A stretch of 18,344 nt of DNA from Cruorifilaria tuberocauda (GCA_013365365.1 JABVXU010000840.1:1-18344); one strand, 5' to 3'; shown: positions 9,698-18,344, counted from the first letter of the stretch. The notes: generated by a model not told the origin, from the letters alone. Program-made: numbers and translations.

Positions 9698-12600
9698 ATG
9701 AAAACCGAAATGTCATTAGTACCATCAGATTCTTCGGGATCGTCCGGAAATTCTGCAAATATCTCGGGACCATCCGGAGATCCTACAAATATCTCGAAAG
9801 CATCCGGAGATCCTACAAATATCTCGAAAGCATCCGGAGATCCTGCAAATATCACGTATAATATCACACGTATGGCTTCACTTCGCTGTCCAAAGTGCCC
9901 ATGTAAGCAGGAAACATTGGAGGATTATATGTCTCGAGTGATGGAATTGATATCCGGAACGGAGAAAATTCATACGGTTTTTGGAGATCATGAAATCATT
10001 GAGGTCCTTGATTACTCTCATAATTCTATTTTTAAAATCAATCTGAACTACTATATGGTAATTAATTGATTAATTTTTATCAATCTTATCTAATCAACTG
10101 AAATTGAGTTATTAAAATATTAAAAGAATTTTTTGTTTTGAATCTTTTTCCGAAGATCGAAGAATTCTATGTGTCTAATGGAATTGATATCCGGAACGGA
10201 AAGAATTGATACCGTTTTTATGAAAACATGCTGAAATTCATGAAATTCAGTAGTTTAGTAATTTTAATATTTTTTTGAGTTTCAGGTATTTAAATACGCC
10301 TGTATTCGAAGAAATTATCTTTAATTCAATAGATAAAATTTAAAAATGAAAATATTTTCAGAATTTTGACAGTTTCGAATTAATTTTATTTTCTAAATTT
10401 TCAAATTTCAAAGAGAATTTTCAAAAAAAAAAGAATTTAATTTGGAAAAATTGAATTATGAAAAAATTGTGCAATTCGATTTTGTTGAAAAAGCACAATT
10501 ATCGTCAAATTATTAATTGAAATAATTGAAAAAAATTAAGAAAAATAAATCACAAAATTGAAAAATTAAAAAATTAAATTAAGAAATGAAGAAATATATT
10601 TATCTTAATGACAATACTTTTTTATTATTAATTTTACTAATAATTTTTTATTGAATATTTATTAGTAATTAGTAATTATTACTGTATAATTATTACTATA
10701 GTAATGCTAAGTAGTAAGTAATATTAGTAATGAGTAATGATAAATATAAATAGTAATAAGTAATATTAGTAATAGTTATTTAATCAATATTAATTATATA
10801 ATTAACGTGATTTTTTCATGAGCGCTAATCACTTTAATTTCATTCCATTTGATCAAAAAAAGAAATTATTTTCATTTACATTATTGTATTATTTTCATTC
10901 GAATGGAAAAATTAAATTAGGAAATTGAGTTATCATTTTCCGGTTTTTATATAATCAGAAAACCGGATAATATATTTACGGTAAAAGCTAGAAATTTCCT
11001 TTGGATATTAATTTAAGTAAATTATTGTTTTTTTTTTTAAGATAATTCATGGATGTTTAACTATTTTTGCCGATGAGCCAACATTGCTACAATTTCCGTT
11101 ACCGGAAAACGGTCTCGCGATAATCGGTGATGTACATGGTGATGCATTCTGCTTACTGAAAGCATTCGAATTTTACGGATTTCCACCTAATATTACTTAT
11201 CTTTTTCTTGGTATCATATCACACTGCTAATCACTGATAATTTCATCTTTACGACTGACAGAAAGACCTGAAATTGAAACTTCAAAAATTTCCCACTCTC
11301 TTTTCGTTTATTAAAATAAATTTTTGAAATTTCTAATCTAAAATGTAAAAGTTAAAATATTTTTTTAAGAATTAAAAGTGATAAATTATTTCAAAATTTG
11401 GGAGAAAATTTTTTAAAAATCTAAAAAATATCAAAAGTAAATGAATGAATTGCAAAGTATTACTTTCTTTATTTGAATAATAGGAAATTTAATTTGGAAG
11501 TTAATTTTCAAGTAAATATTTTGAATAAAAAAATTGAAATAAAAATATTTTAAGGTGATTTTCTTGATCGTGGTCCAATGCAAAATGAAGTTTTATTGTT
11601 TATTTTTTTAATGAAATTACGTTGGCCGGAATATGTTTACTTATTACGTGGAAATCATGAATTATATGATCTTACCAAAAATGATTTCAAAAATCAGGTC
11701 TTCACTAAATTACTTTTTATCCACTACATCATTTACTTGTCTAATCATGCTTTCTAATTAAGTTAATCATGAATTATATGGTCTCACAAAATCACTAAAT
11801 TACTTTTTACCCATTACATCATTTACTTATCTAATCATACTTTCTAATTAAGTTATTATTTTCATTGTAAAGTTACTTATTTTAATTTAACCTCTCTTAT
11901 TCCTCAATCTACCTATTTCTATCTTATTACTTAATCTACCTATTTCTATCCAAATACTTGATTTTACTATCATATTTAACTGATTGAAAAATCGTAGCTA
12001 TAAGATAAACTTGAAAATTTCCTTCCGGAAAACGGAAAACAAAATGAAAAAGAAAAAGACAAAAACTGATTCAAAGTTGCTTTTACAGTGTTTAACGGAT
12101 TACAATAATCAATTAACATTTATTTATATCAATCAAGTATTCGATTATCTTCCATTAGCAGCCATTGTTTCAGGTTAAATTATACTTATCATACTTCTTG
12201 TGAAGCTATCAAAATTATTCAGGAAAAATGAAAGTTCACTGATTAATTGATTTTATTGTAATTAATATCATTTTAATTAATACTTTTATTAATATTTTAA
12301 TTAATATCAGAATTTCATGCTTTAAGACGGTGAAATATTGAAAGATTGCAATATCGATTAGTTGACTAATTAATTATTAATAGCTATTTAATGAATATCA
12401 GGTTGAATTAAGTGTTTAATTAATTACTAGTACTTAATTACTATCATTGCAGGAAAAAAAGAAACTTTAATTTTAGATTATTTCCTAGTTTGCCATGCTG
12501 GTATATCACAATGGATGACATGTCGTGATAATATAGCTAATATTCCACGACCAACCGATTTGAATAATATGAAAATTTTAGAAGGCTGTATTATTACTGA

Positions 12601-15600
12601 TATACTTTGGTCAGATCCGAAACCAAATCAAAAATTGTTAGTTTTATTTGATAATCATTATCATTATTATCATTTCTGCAATATAATAATTATCATATAT
12701 CACTTTCATCATCAGATTAAGTAAATTTTAATAGTTGAAGTTAAGTTGTTAAGTAAGTAAAAGTTATTTTAGGCCATTTGATAGAAGCGAACGTGGTTGC
12801 TGCTACAGTTTCAATCAAAAAGCATTACATGCGGTGCTTAAAGCATTAAATGTTCGCATGTTAATTCGTGGACATCAGATAATTCCGGAAGGTATTCTGG
12901 ATAATTTCGGTGACGGAAGTTGTATTACCGTTCATACGGCAATACGTGAAAGTATTGGTTGTAATTCATGTTAGTTCTTTTAATTTTTTCTGAAACTGAA
13001 AATGATAACTTAGAAAATTTTGAAAAGTAAAAAATTTAAGAACGAAATTTTTGAATAAATAAAATATCACTGATTGATTTAAAAATTTGAATAAAAACAA
13101 AAAAAGAAGTGAGAATTAACTTATTTTTAAAGAATTATTAATATGATTATATGATCATTATCATGATTATTATCATGATTTTAGATTTTTAATTAATTAC
13201 GGCTTATTCCAGCTGGAACAATTAAATTAATCCGTAAAAATGACGGAAATTTTATTATGGAAAAACGCATAGCTAAGGTATATGCATACGTGATGATATT
13301 ACGTAGCTCCAGCGCAAAAAAAAGCAATCACTTATTCTCTTATTTATATCCAAATTAGAATGCAACAATTGTTTACGCCTGATTCATAAGATATGTACAC
13401 GTAAATTTTCAGTATTACCTATATAGCACGCAAACATTTTACAGATAAAGTGCAAAAAAACCATAGCTGAATTACGTGATGTAGTTCACGCATTGTTACG
13501 TGAAAGTCTGCGAGATAGCAAGCTAAACTATATCACACCAAAATGTCAATGGTGCCGAAAAGCTTTCCCCAAAAATATCGCTCGTCTGATACGTAATGCG
13601 GGTATAATCGAAGTAACCTATTGGATTTCACGATATGCCTTTAGCTATGCTCAACGTGATGAAATATTTCACGTACGTTTTATGAATTTAAAAAAAAAAA
13701 AGAAAAAGAAGTTTAAAAAAATTTTTTCAAATTAAGAAAAATTAAGATTAAATAGAGTGATAAAATGATTTTAGGAATAACGATTATTTGATTATTATCA
13801 TGATAAAAAATAAACTTGATTTAAATTTGAATTTGTAATAATTATAAGTATATGATATGATCTTAAATTCTTTAAAATTTAATAATTAAACATTTTATAC
13901 AATTTAATAATAATACAAAGCATTTTGAAATTTAATGATCATACAATAATTATACGTTTAAAATTTAACAATTATACATTTTAAATCGTTTTCATGGTTG
14001 AAATTATATCATATCATATCATATCATAATCATCTGATAAGTTGCATCATATCATATCATATATCATTTTATTTCAAAATATCAGTTAGCTATTTATTTA
14101 CTTCTCTGATAAAAGTGTATATGAGTACATGAAATATTAGAATGAATTCTATCAGTTATCTTATCATTAGATTATTGCATTCTGTAAAGTATCGATCTTA
14201 TCAGTTGATAGTAAAGAATTATAAATTAACTGATAATTATAAATTAACTGGTAGTTAATTAATTATGAATTAACTGATAATTTATCATTTATCTTATCAT
14301 GAGATTATTGCACTCTATAAAGTGTGTATCTTATCAATTGATAGTAACAAATCAGTTAATTAATTATGAATTAACTGATAGTTTATCATTTATCTTATCA
14401 TGAGATTATTGCACTCTATAAAGTGTATATCTTATCACTTGATAGTAACAAATCAGTTAATTAATTATGAATTAACTGATAATTTATTGAAGGAAGCATG
14501 GAGAATGCGACGTGATGAAATGTTTTTTCTACGAGCTTATCAGTTATTTCCGATATTATACGACGCAGTTGCGTTTGAAGGTGGCACGTCAACAACGCCT
14601 GCAACATATCGTATCATTGTAGCTGATTGGGAGAGAGAATTTCTATTCAAAGTTTCATTTCATTTCATTTAATTCCACCTTTTCTTCTCTTATCACTCAT
14701 TTTTAGAACTAAAAAGTTCAATAAGTATAAACTTATCAGAATTAATCATTAATTAATTGCTTAAATAATATCTATTCATTGATAACGAATTATTTGTAAA
14801 ATTTAGAAAATTAGAAAAATTCATCGTTTTTATCGTTTATTGTTTATTTTTTATTGTTTATTGTTGATGGAAATCTTCATTTTTTCAACTCTTATTGTTT
14901 ATTGTTTATCGTTGATCGAAATCTTTGTTTTTTTCAACTCTTATTGTTTATTGTTTATTGTTTATCGAAATCTTTATTTGTTTGTTTACTCTTACTCTTA
15001 TTGCAGTTATTTGCAAAAGCTTCGGATTTTCAATTAACTGAAACGCTAGCGAATGACGTTGATCCAGGCTTATTGGAAATTAAAAAATATCGATCAAAGT
15101 TTAACTTTTTTAAACGTACAACACGACACGTTAGAAATGTATTGCGACACGCTGTGGTATGCATAAAAATCATGCATTTAATTTGAATTTTAATTTAATT
15201 TATTGAAGATTTGTTTGTCTAAAAAAAATTTTAATTTAGTAATTAAACTTAAATTTTTGTTTAAATTAAATTAATTCAATCAAATTATTATCTTTTATAG
15301 TGAAGATATTCATTGTTTTTTTTTAAATCAACAGTAAACTGTAATTGTGTAATTGATAAATAATTTAATTATCTTCAAGGAAAAAATCCTCTGATTAAGC
15401 AAACAGAAATATCTCGCATTTGAGTATTTAAGTATTTATTATTTAAGTTTTAGTATTTGAGTAAATTATATTGATGTTTAATTGAGGAAATTATCAGTTA
15501 TGAAATTGAAAAGAAAGGAAAAATAGTAACTTTCTTGATAACAGAAATATTAATCAAATTGAGATATTAGCAAATTATTTTATTTGCAATTATTAATTTT

Positions 15601-15775
15601 CCTTTTTGAAAATTCATAAAAAAAATTTTATCCTTAAATTTCTCAAATTTCTTTTTGTACTTTCAATCATAAATTTCTGATCATTTTTATTTTCCAGGGC
15701 CTTCGTGATTTGCCAACATATGATGATAGCGACGCACGTCGCGTAACACGGCGACCACGTCGAATGAATTCGTAA
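9698..15775 (+). CDS. PPP-family Ser/Thr protein phosphatase with novel C-terminal extension, 11 exons
   Basis: Exons 9698-10057, 11042-11210, 11555-11697, 12005-12173, 12453-12636, 12773-12969, 13213-13277, 13445-13672, 14493-14651 (or from 14457), 15007-15156 and 15698-15775 join with matching phases into 633 residues. Residues 1-60 are low-complexity Ser/Gly/Asn repeats, followed by a CPKCPC cluster (64-69). The catalytic core runs from about 120 to 420 and resembles PP1-like enzymes, which remove phosphate from Ser/Thr using two metal ions. All usual metal and phosphate ligands are seen: GDVHG (149-153), GDFLDRG (177-183), RGNHE (208-212), CHAG with H295, the Arg of SERG (R349) and the His of RGHQ (H376). 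Oddities are a Lys-rich insertion of about 27 residues after GNHE and replacement of the SAPNYC loop by HTAIRE. From 430 onward comes an extension with KCQWC (462-466), an LFP segment and a basic tail. Least certain are the acceptors at 12004 and 14492 and the donor at 12970. Confidence 0.85.
9746..9859 (+). repeat. 30-bp tandem repeat inside exon 1 of the phosphatase gene
   Basis: Four units of 30 bp, the central two identical, encode S-G-D-P-T-N-I-S-K-A-type decapeptides (residues about 17-54). The period keeps the reading frame, so copy number can change without breaking the gene. Each unit carries an N-I-S/T triplet. The region should be disordered. Confidence 0.9.
10178..10250 (+). repeat. 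Decayed copy of exon 1 sequence in intron 1
   Basis: Bases 10178-10200 are identical over 23 bases to exon positions 9941-9963. The similarity continues, weaker, on both sides (TATGTSTC upstream; ACGGTTTTT versus ACCGTTTTT and GATCATGAAAT versus ATTCATGAAAT downstream). The copy lies 237 bases downstream of the original, within the 984-bp first intron, and its frame is disrupted. Confidence 0.85.
10400..11041. other. Remainder of intron 1, AT-rich
   Basis: Simple AT-rich sequence with TAGTAAT-type words clustered at about 10620-10800. It ends in a T-rich tract and a TTTTTTTTAAG acceptor at 11041. Nothing else is seen. Confidence 0.4.
11653..11855 (+). repeat. Direct duplication spanning the exon 3 / intron 3 junction
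   Basis: The sequence from AATCATGAATTATATG at 11653 to TCTAATTAAGTTA at 11766 recurs from 11765 to 11855, offset by 112 bases at the start. The second copy lies in intron 3 and has lost about 22 bases that include the splice donor, so only the first copy is a working exon end. The remaining intronic part of the two copies differs at only a few bases. Confidence 0.9.
11906..11950 (+). repeat. Short direct repeat in intron 3
   Basis: AATCTACCTATTTCTATC occurs at 11906 and at 11933, 27 bases apart, in a pyrimidine-rich part of intron 3. Confidence 0.85.
14006..14070 (+). repeat. (ATATC)n / TATCA microsatellite
   Basis: Runs of the pentamer TATCA occur at about 14006-14028 and 14046-14065 inside intron 8 of the phosphatase gene, shortly before the longer tandem repeat. 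Confidence 0.85.
14155..14490 (+). repeat. About 100-bp tandem repeat abutting exon 9
   Basis: The word GATTATTGCAYTCT begins at 14170, 14303 and 14403. The last two units are nearly identical with a 100-bp period; the first is more diverged and longer because an internal AATTAACTGATAAT block is repeated. Each recent unit contains CAAATCAG followed by TTAATTAATTATGAATTAAC. The last copy runs directly into exon 9 of the phosphatase gene. Confidence 0.9.
14832..14985 (+). repeat. 48-49-bp tandem repeat in intron 9
   Basis: Units built from TTATTGTTTATTGTTTATCG plus GAAATCTTTNTTTTTTCAAC recur, with GAAATCT at 14870, 14918 and 14967. The strand is T-rich and lies just upstream of the TTGCAG acceptor at 15006, so the array lengthens the pyrimidine-rich 3' part of the intron. 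Open frames through it are repeat artefacts. Confidence 0.85.
15157..15697. other. Intron 10 of the phosphatase gene
   Basis: A 541-bp AT-rich intron with donor GTG|GTATGC and acceptor TATTTTCCAG. Nothing else is seen in it. Confidence 0.6.
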
Positions 15776-15869
15776 TTTTTACCAAAAGTATGGCTTTGAA
15801 AGAAATTTGCTGCAAATTGAATATCCAATTGGGAAGAATTTATCAATAATATGAATGATAAGCTTTGTA

Positions 15870-15875
15870 AATAAA
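15870..15875 (+). terminator. Poly(A) signal AATAAA of the phosphatase gene
   Basis: AATAAA lies 95 bases after the TAA stop at 15773-15775, a normal distance for a short nematode 3' UTR. Confidence 0.6.
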
Positions 15876-16152
15876 TCATTTCTGTAATTTAAATTTTATT
15901 TGATAAATTTTATTCATTTTCCAATTTCCTACATGAAACTGATAGCATTTCACGGTATTTTAAATATTTCAAAAAGAATTCATTGTCATTTCTCTTGTTC
16001 AAAGATTCTCATTCAAATTCTCATCCAAAGACTGAAAACCTCAAGTAATCAGAAAATTCAAAGATTTGAAACTCTTCCAAAATAACTCGAAAGGTACTGA
16101 AATGATAGATAGAATGAATAAGAAATGATAAAGTATAATACTTTAAAGCGTT

Positions 16153-16200
16153 TTCCTTTTAAGACCCTCTTAAGTAAAGTGACCGAGAGGTAGAAAGGAA
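16153..16200. other. Hairpin between the convergent genes
   Basis: TTCCTTT (16153-16159) can pair with AAAGGAA (16194-16200), and CCTCT (16166-16170) with AGAGG (16186-16190), around a 15-base loop with a small internal bulge. The sequence is less AT-rich than its surroundings. It may be part of a 3' UTR or a small structured RNA; no known RNA family is recognised. Confidence 0.4.
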
Positions 16201-16341
16201 TACTTTCGGATCTTAACTTGTTTTACTTGTTTTATTAAAATGAAATGAAAAGCAATGAGGAATACGTTTCAACCTTCGTGCCGCTTTCTAACTTACTTAA
16301 ATAGTTTAAGATTACGAAACAATAACCTAAATCTTCTAACG

Positions 16342-16360
16342 GTCGAAGGAAATCCTCGAC
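16342..16360. other. Small hairpin GTCGAAGG / CCTCGAC
   Basis: GTCGAAGG and CCTCGAC are reverse complements with one bulged base and a loop of four (AAAT). It lies in the same intergenic space, in a patch of higher GC. Confidence 0.4.
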
Positions 16361-16458
16361 AGTCATAATTACAGACATTTTTTTAATTGAAAGTTCCGTT
16401 GATCAATTAAATACAAACGATGATATGTATCTTAGCTCTTTGTAATTCTAATAAAGTA

Positions 16459-16464
16459 TTTATT
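16459..16464 (-). terminator. Poly(A) signal of the minus-strand paralogue
   Basis: TTTATT on the plus strand reads AATAAA on the minus strand, 128 bases after the stop of the minus-strand gene at 16592. Confidence 0.5.
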
Positions 16465-16591
16465 ACAGTAATTCAGCATTAAGTTTTCCAATTAAAATTT
16501 AATTAATCAACTTATCACAAATTACATGAATTCATCACTTTCCTTAATATTTTTCTCACTCGTTTCACTTTATCACTGATAATCGTTCCTG

Positions 16592-18344
16592 TTACTGATA
16601 ATTACTGGAATGATCAATGAATCTCAAAGTACTTGGAACATCAGTATCAAGCTGTGCTTGCTGTAGACGTAGATAAGTTGACGTGGTATCAAATAGTGTT
16701 ATATAATTCGTCGGACGTTTGGTAACCTCACGGAGTATTTCATCGAATCTTTTCTCCTTTACACTTCTTCGTTTTCTAACATTAGGCGTACGTTGTCTTT
16801 CTTCACTTTCATCAATATCATCCGGTTCATCAACTGAAAACCGTAAAGCTATTGGCGTTTCCATCCGGTCTTCGTATTCCAATTTCCGTGGCTCTAATCC
16901 CTGAAATAATTTCAGTAAGACGAAAAATAGCAATAAGATGATGCATTATTTTTAAAAAACGGTTATATGTGAATTTTCCGGTTTATATTGTAATACATAC
17001 CATTGCATGCTTAATTCGTTTCGTTATTTTCCGAAATTGTGATGTAGGCATTTCAAGCTCTTTGCTAGCATCAGCAATACGACAGAAAGTCAGCTTTGTT
17101 ACATCATAAATGCTTTTTCTCATTTCTTTATACACCTGAAATTTTAAAAAAGAAAAACGGTTACCTGAATGAAAATATGGAATTAATTAAAGTTAAGTAA
17201 ATTTTAGAGTTGAAATTGGAAAAGTTATTTATTCATATAATGCAATCAATTGAAACATAAGTATGCAAATACTATTTAATAATTTATTGATTGAATATTT
17301 ATATTCTGCATTATTATGAAATTAAAGTAAATAAAAGTATCTGGTTTCTTTACTAGTATAAGAAAGTTATACTTACATTAGAGTAACCTTAATTTCATAC
17401 AAATGTATTAATGTTATAATTTGATGAAAAATACAGTAATTCTATTTTTACGTTTGATCAAGAAAGGAAAAAAACCGAACAACCTTTATCATCAATTTAA
17501 ATTCATCCTGTGATACACAAACACGGAATGATCTTGGAATATCATCATCTGATGGTCTTCCGAAAATAATATCATTCGCTACCGGAAATAAATCAATTGA
17601 TCGTTTCATTGCTATAAAATTAAAATTAATATTTAATACTGTAATAAAAATTAAAAAAAAACAATACTGTAATTACATAAACAATTTTTCAGCAAACGAC
17701 TCCTTAATTAATTTCGAGTAATTAGGAAATGTTCGTTAAGCTTGAATTATTGCAAATATTATAAGAAGCAATTAAGCTAGAATTATTAAAAGAAGCATTC
17801 CATGACTCAATTTTTTCCTTTAATAAACAATTAATTAATTAATTGGGAAAAGTATGATAATTAGCAAATACTCATTAATGACACTTTCTAACATTTCATG
17901 CAATTAAAGAAAGTTAATTCTACAATAAAATTCCATATTTACTATTTACAAGATTTAGATAATTCGATGTTTTAATTTGGTAAACTGTAGTTACAGTAAA
18001 ACTGTATTTTTGAAATGAAGTAAATAATTATTGTAACCTCCTGTACTTTGCCAAAATGTTCCATGTTGCAGCAATTTCGCAACTAATTCATCAGCGAATA
18101 ATACCGTTTTTCCAATTGTTATCATGTAATTTGCTATATCATCATATACGACACAACGTTTACGACGTGTTACGTGAAGCGGATACGGTTGCTCGCACCA
18201 ATGACATTTTAGGTCTTTATATGAAACAACTGTGAGACTAAATGCCTCCATCATTTCCATTCGTACTTCAGCAGCTAATTCTTTAGCTTTGACATTTGAT
18301 GGTATTAATTGACTGTCCTCAATTACTTCAAATGTATCATCAGT
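16592..18344 (-). CDS. Paralogue of the phosphatase C-terminal extension, 5' end outside window
   Basis: Four minus-strand exons join in phase: 18344-18047 (open to the window edge; donor AAA|GTACAG, or GAG|GTTACA ending at 18038), 17611-17484, 17135-17001 and 16900-16592, with acceptors TTTTATAG, AATTTCAG and TTATTTCAG. They give 289 residues and a TAA stop. The first exon begins TDDTFEVIEDSQLIPSNVKA, contains KCHWC and then basic and helical segments. Exon 2 carries SIDLFPVANDIIF, matching AYQLFPILYDAVAF of the plus-strand phosphatase. Exon 3 ends in a basic stretch KITKRIKHAM before GL, matching RHVRNVLRHAV before GL, with the intron at the same place. The last exon adds an acidic then Lys/Arg-rich tail of about 100 residues that is longer than, and unlike, the 25-residue tail of the paralogue. 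The window starts about where the phosphatase core ends, so the missing 5' exons probably encode a phosphatase domain; this is inference. The function of the extension is unknown. Confidence 0.8.
17136..17483. other. Intron of the minus-strand paralogue
   Basis: A 348-bp AT-rich intron between the second and third visible exons. Nothing else is seen in it. Confidence 0.55.
17612..18046. other. Intron of the minus-strand paralogue with a short direct duplication
   Basis: A 435-bp AT-rich intron (as drawn with the GTACAG donor). AAGCTTGAATTATT at about 17739 and AAGCTAGAATTATT at about 17774 are both followed by AAGAAGCA-type sequence, a decayed direct duplication of about 35 bp. Confidence 0.5.

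Noticed and set aside
9655..9867. Minus-strand frame with VGSPDAFEI repeats
   Set aside because: It is the antisense shadow of the in-frame 30-bp repeat in exon 1 of the phosphatase gene.
13493..13735. Frame running past the end of exon 8 into a poly-Lys tail
   Set aside because: The Lys run is the AT-rich intron 8 start. A good GTACGT donor ends the exon at 13672 and the next exon joins in phase.
14840..15186. Two overlapping plus-strand frames rich in Phe, Leu and Tyr
   Set aside because: Their first parts read through the T-rich intron 9 repeat. Only the part from 15007 in the phosphatase frame is exon.
15667..15879. Minus-strand frame with an Arg-rich segment
   Set aside because: It is the antisense of exon 11 of the phosphatase gene; the plus-strand exon has a proper acceptor, phase and stop.
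16150..16400. Possible tRNA gene in the GC-richer intergenic patch
   Set aside because: No B-box of the GGTTCGAATCC type and no acceptor stem could be found; only simple hairpins are present.
16719..16904. Plus-strand Ser-rich frame
   Set aside because: It is the antisense shadow of the last exon of the minus-strand paralogue.

Overview
The window is very AT-rich nuclear DNA from a eukaryote, most likely a nematode. Coding exons are short and separated by AT-rich introns that begin GTAAGT/GTTAGT-like and end TTTTCAG, TTTTAG or TTTTCCAG. Two predicted start codons lie 3 and 21 bases after an AG acceptor, as expected for spliced-leader trans-splicing. A spirurid/filarial relative is possible, but the species cannot be fixed from the sequence. 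Genes were found by joining exons by reading frame and splice phase, because no single open frame covers any of them.

Layout, left to right. (1) 269-1600, plus: a three-exon gene for a 124-residue single-pass membrane protein of unknown function. (2) About 1750-2620: a diverged, ACGT-rich tandem repeat whose core has a 45-bp period. (3) 2620-4062: AT-rich DNA ending in three near-identical 39-bp repeats. (4) 4063-4591, plus: the last two exons of a small gene whose beginning I cannot place. (5) 4592-9676: about 5 kb without a convincing gene; it holds a degenerate minisatellite, a 138-bp inverted repeat and a possible decayed phosphatase exon. (6) 9698-15775, plus: an eleven-exon gene for a protein of about 633 residues, with a repeat-rich N-terminus, a complete PPP-family Ser/Thr phosphatase catalytic core and an unrecognised C-terminal extension of about 200 residues carrying a C-x-W-C motif. 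(7) 15776-16591: a tail-to-tail intergenic space with two poly(A) signals and two hairpins. (8) 16592-18344, minus: the last four exons of a second gene, cut by the window edge, whose product is a clear paralogue of the phosphatase's C-terminal extension.

The main result is the convergent pair (6) and (8). Both share the KCxWC motif, an LFP segment, a basic stretch ending just before a Gly-Leu pair, and matching intron positions, so they descend from one duplicated gene. The part of gene (8) inside the window starts about where the phosphatase core ends in gene (6), so its missing 5' part probably encodes a phosphatase too. I do not recognise the extension as a named domain.

A second theme is local duplication around exons. 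The phosphatase gene keeps decayed copies of its own exon sequence in introns 1 and 3, and its ninth exon abuts a 100-bp tandem repeat that supplies an alternative splice acceptor. These look like recent, ongoing changes of gene structure.
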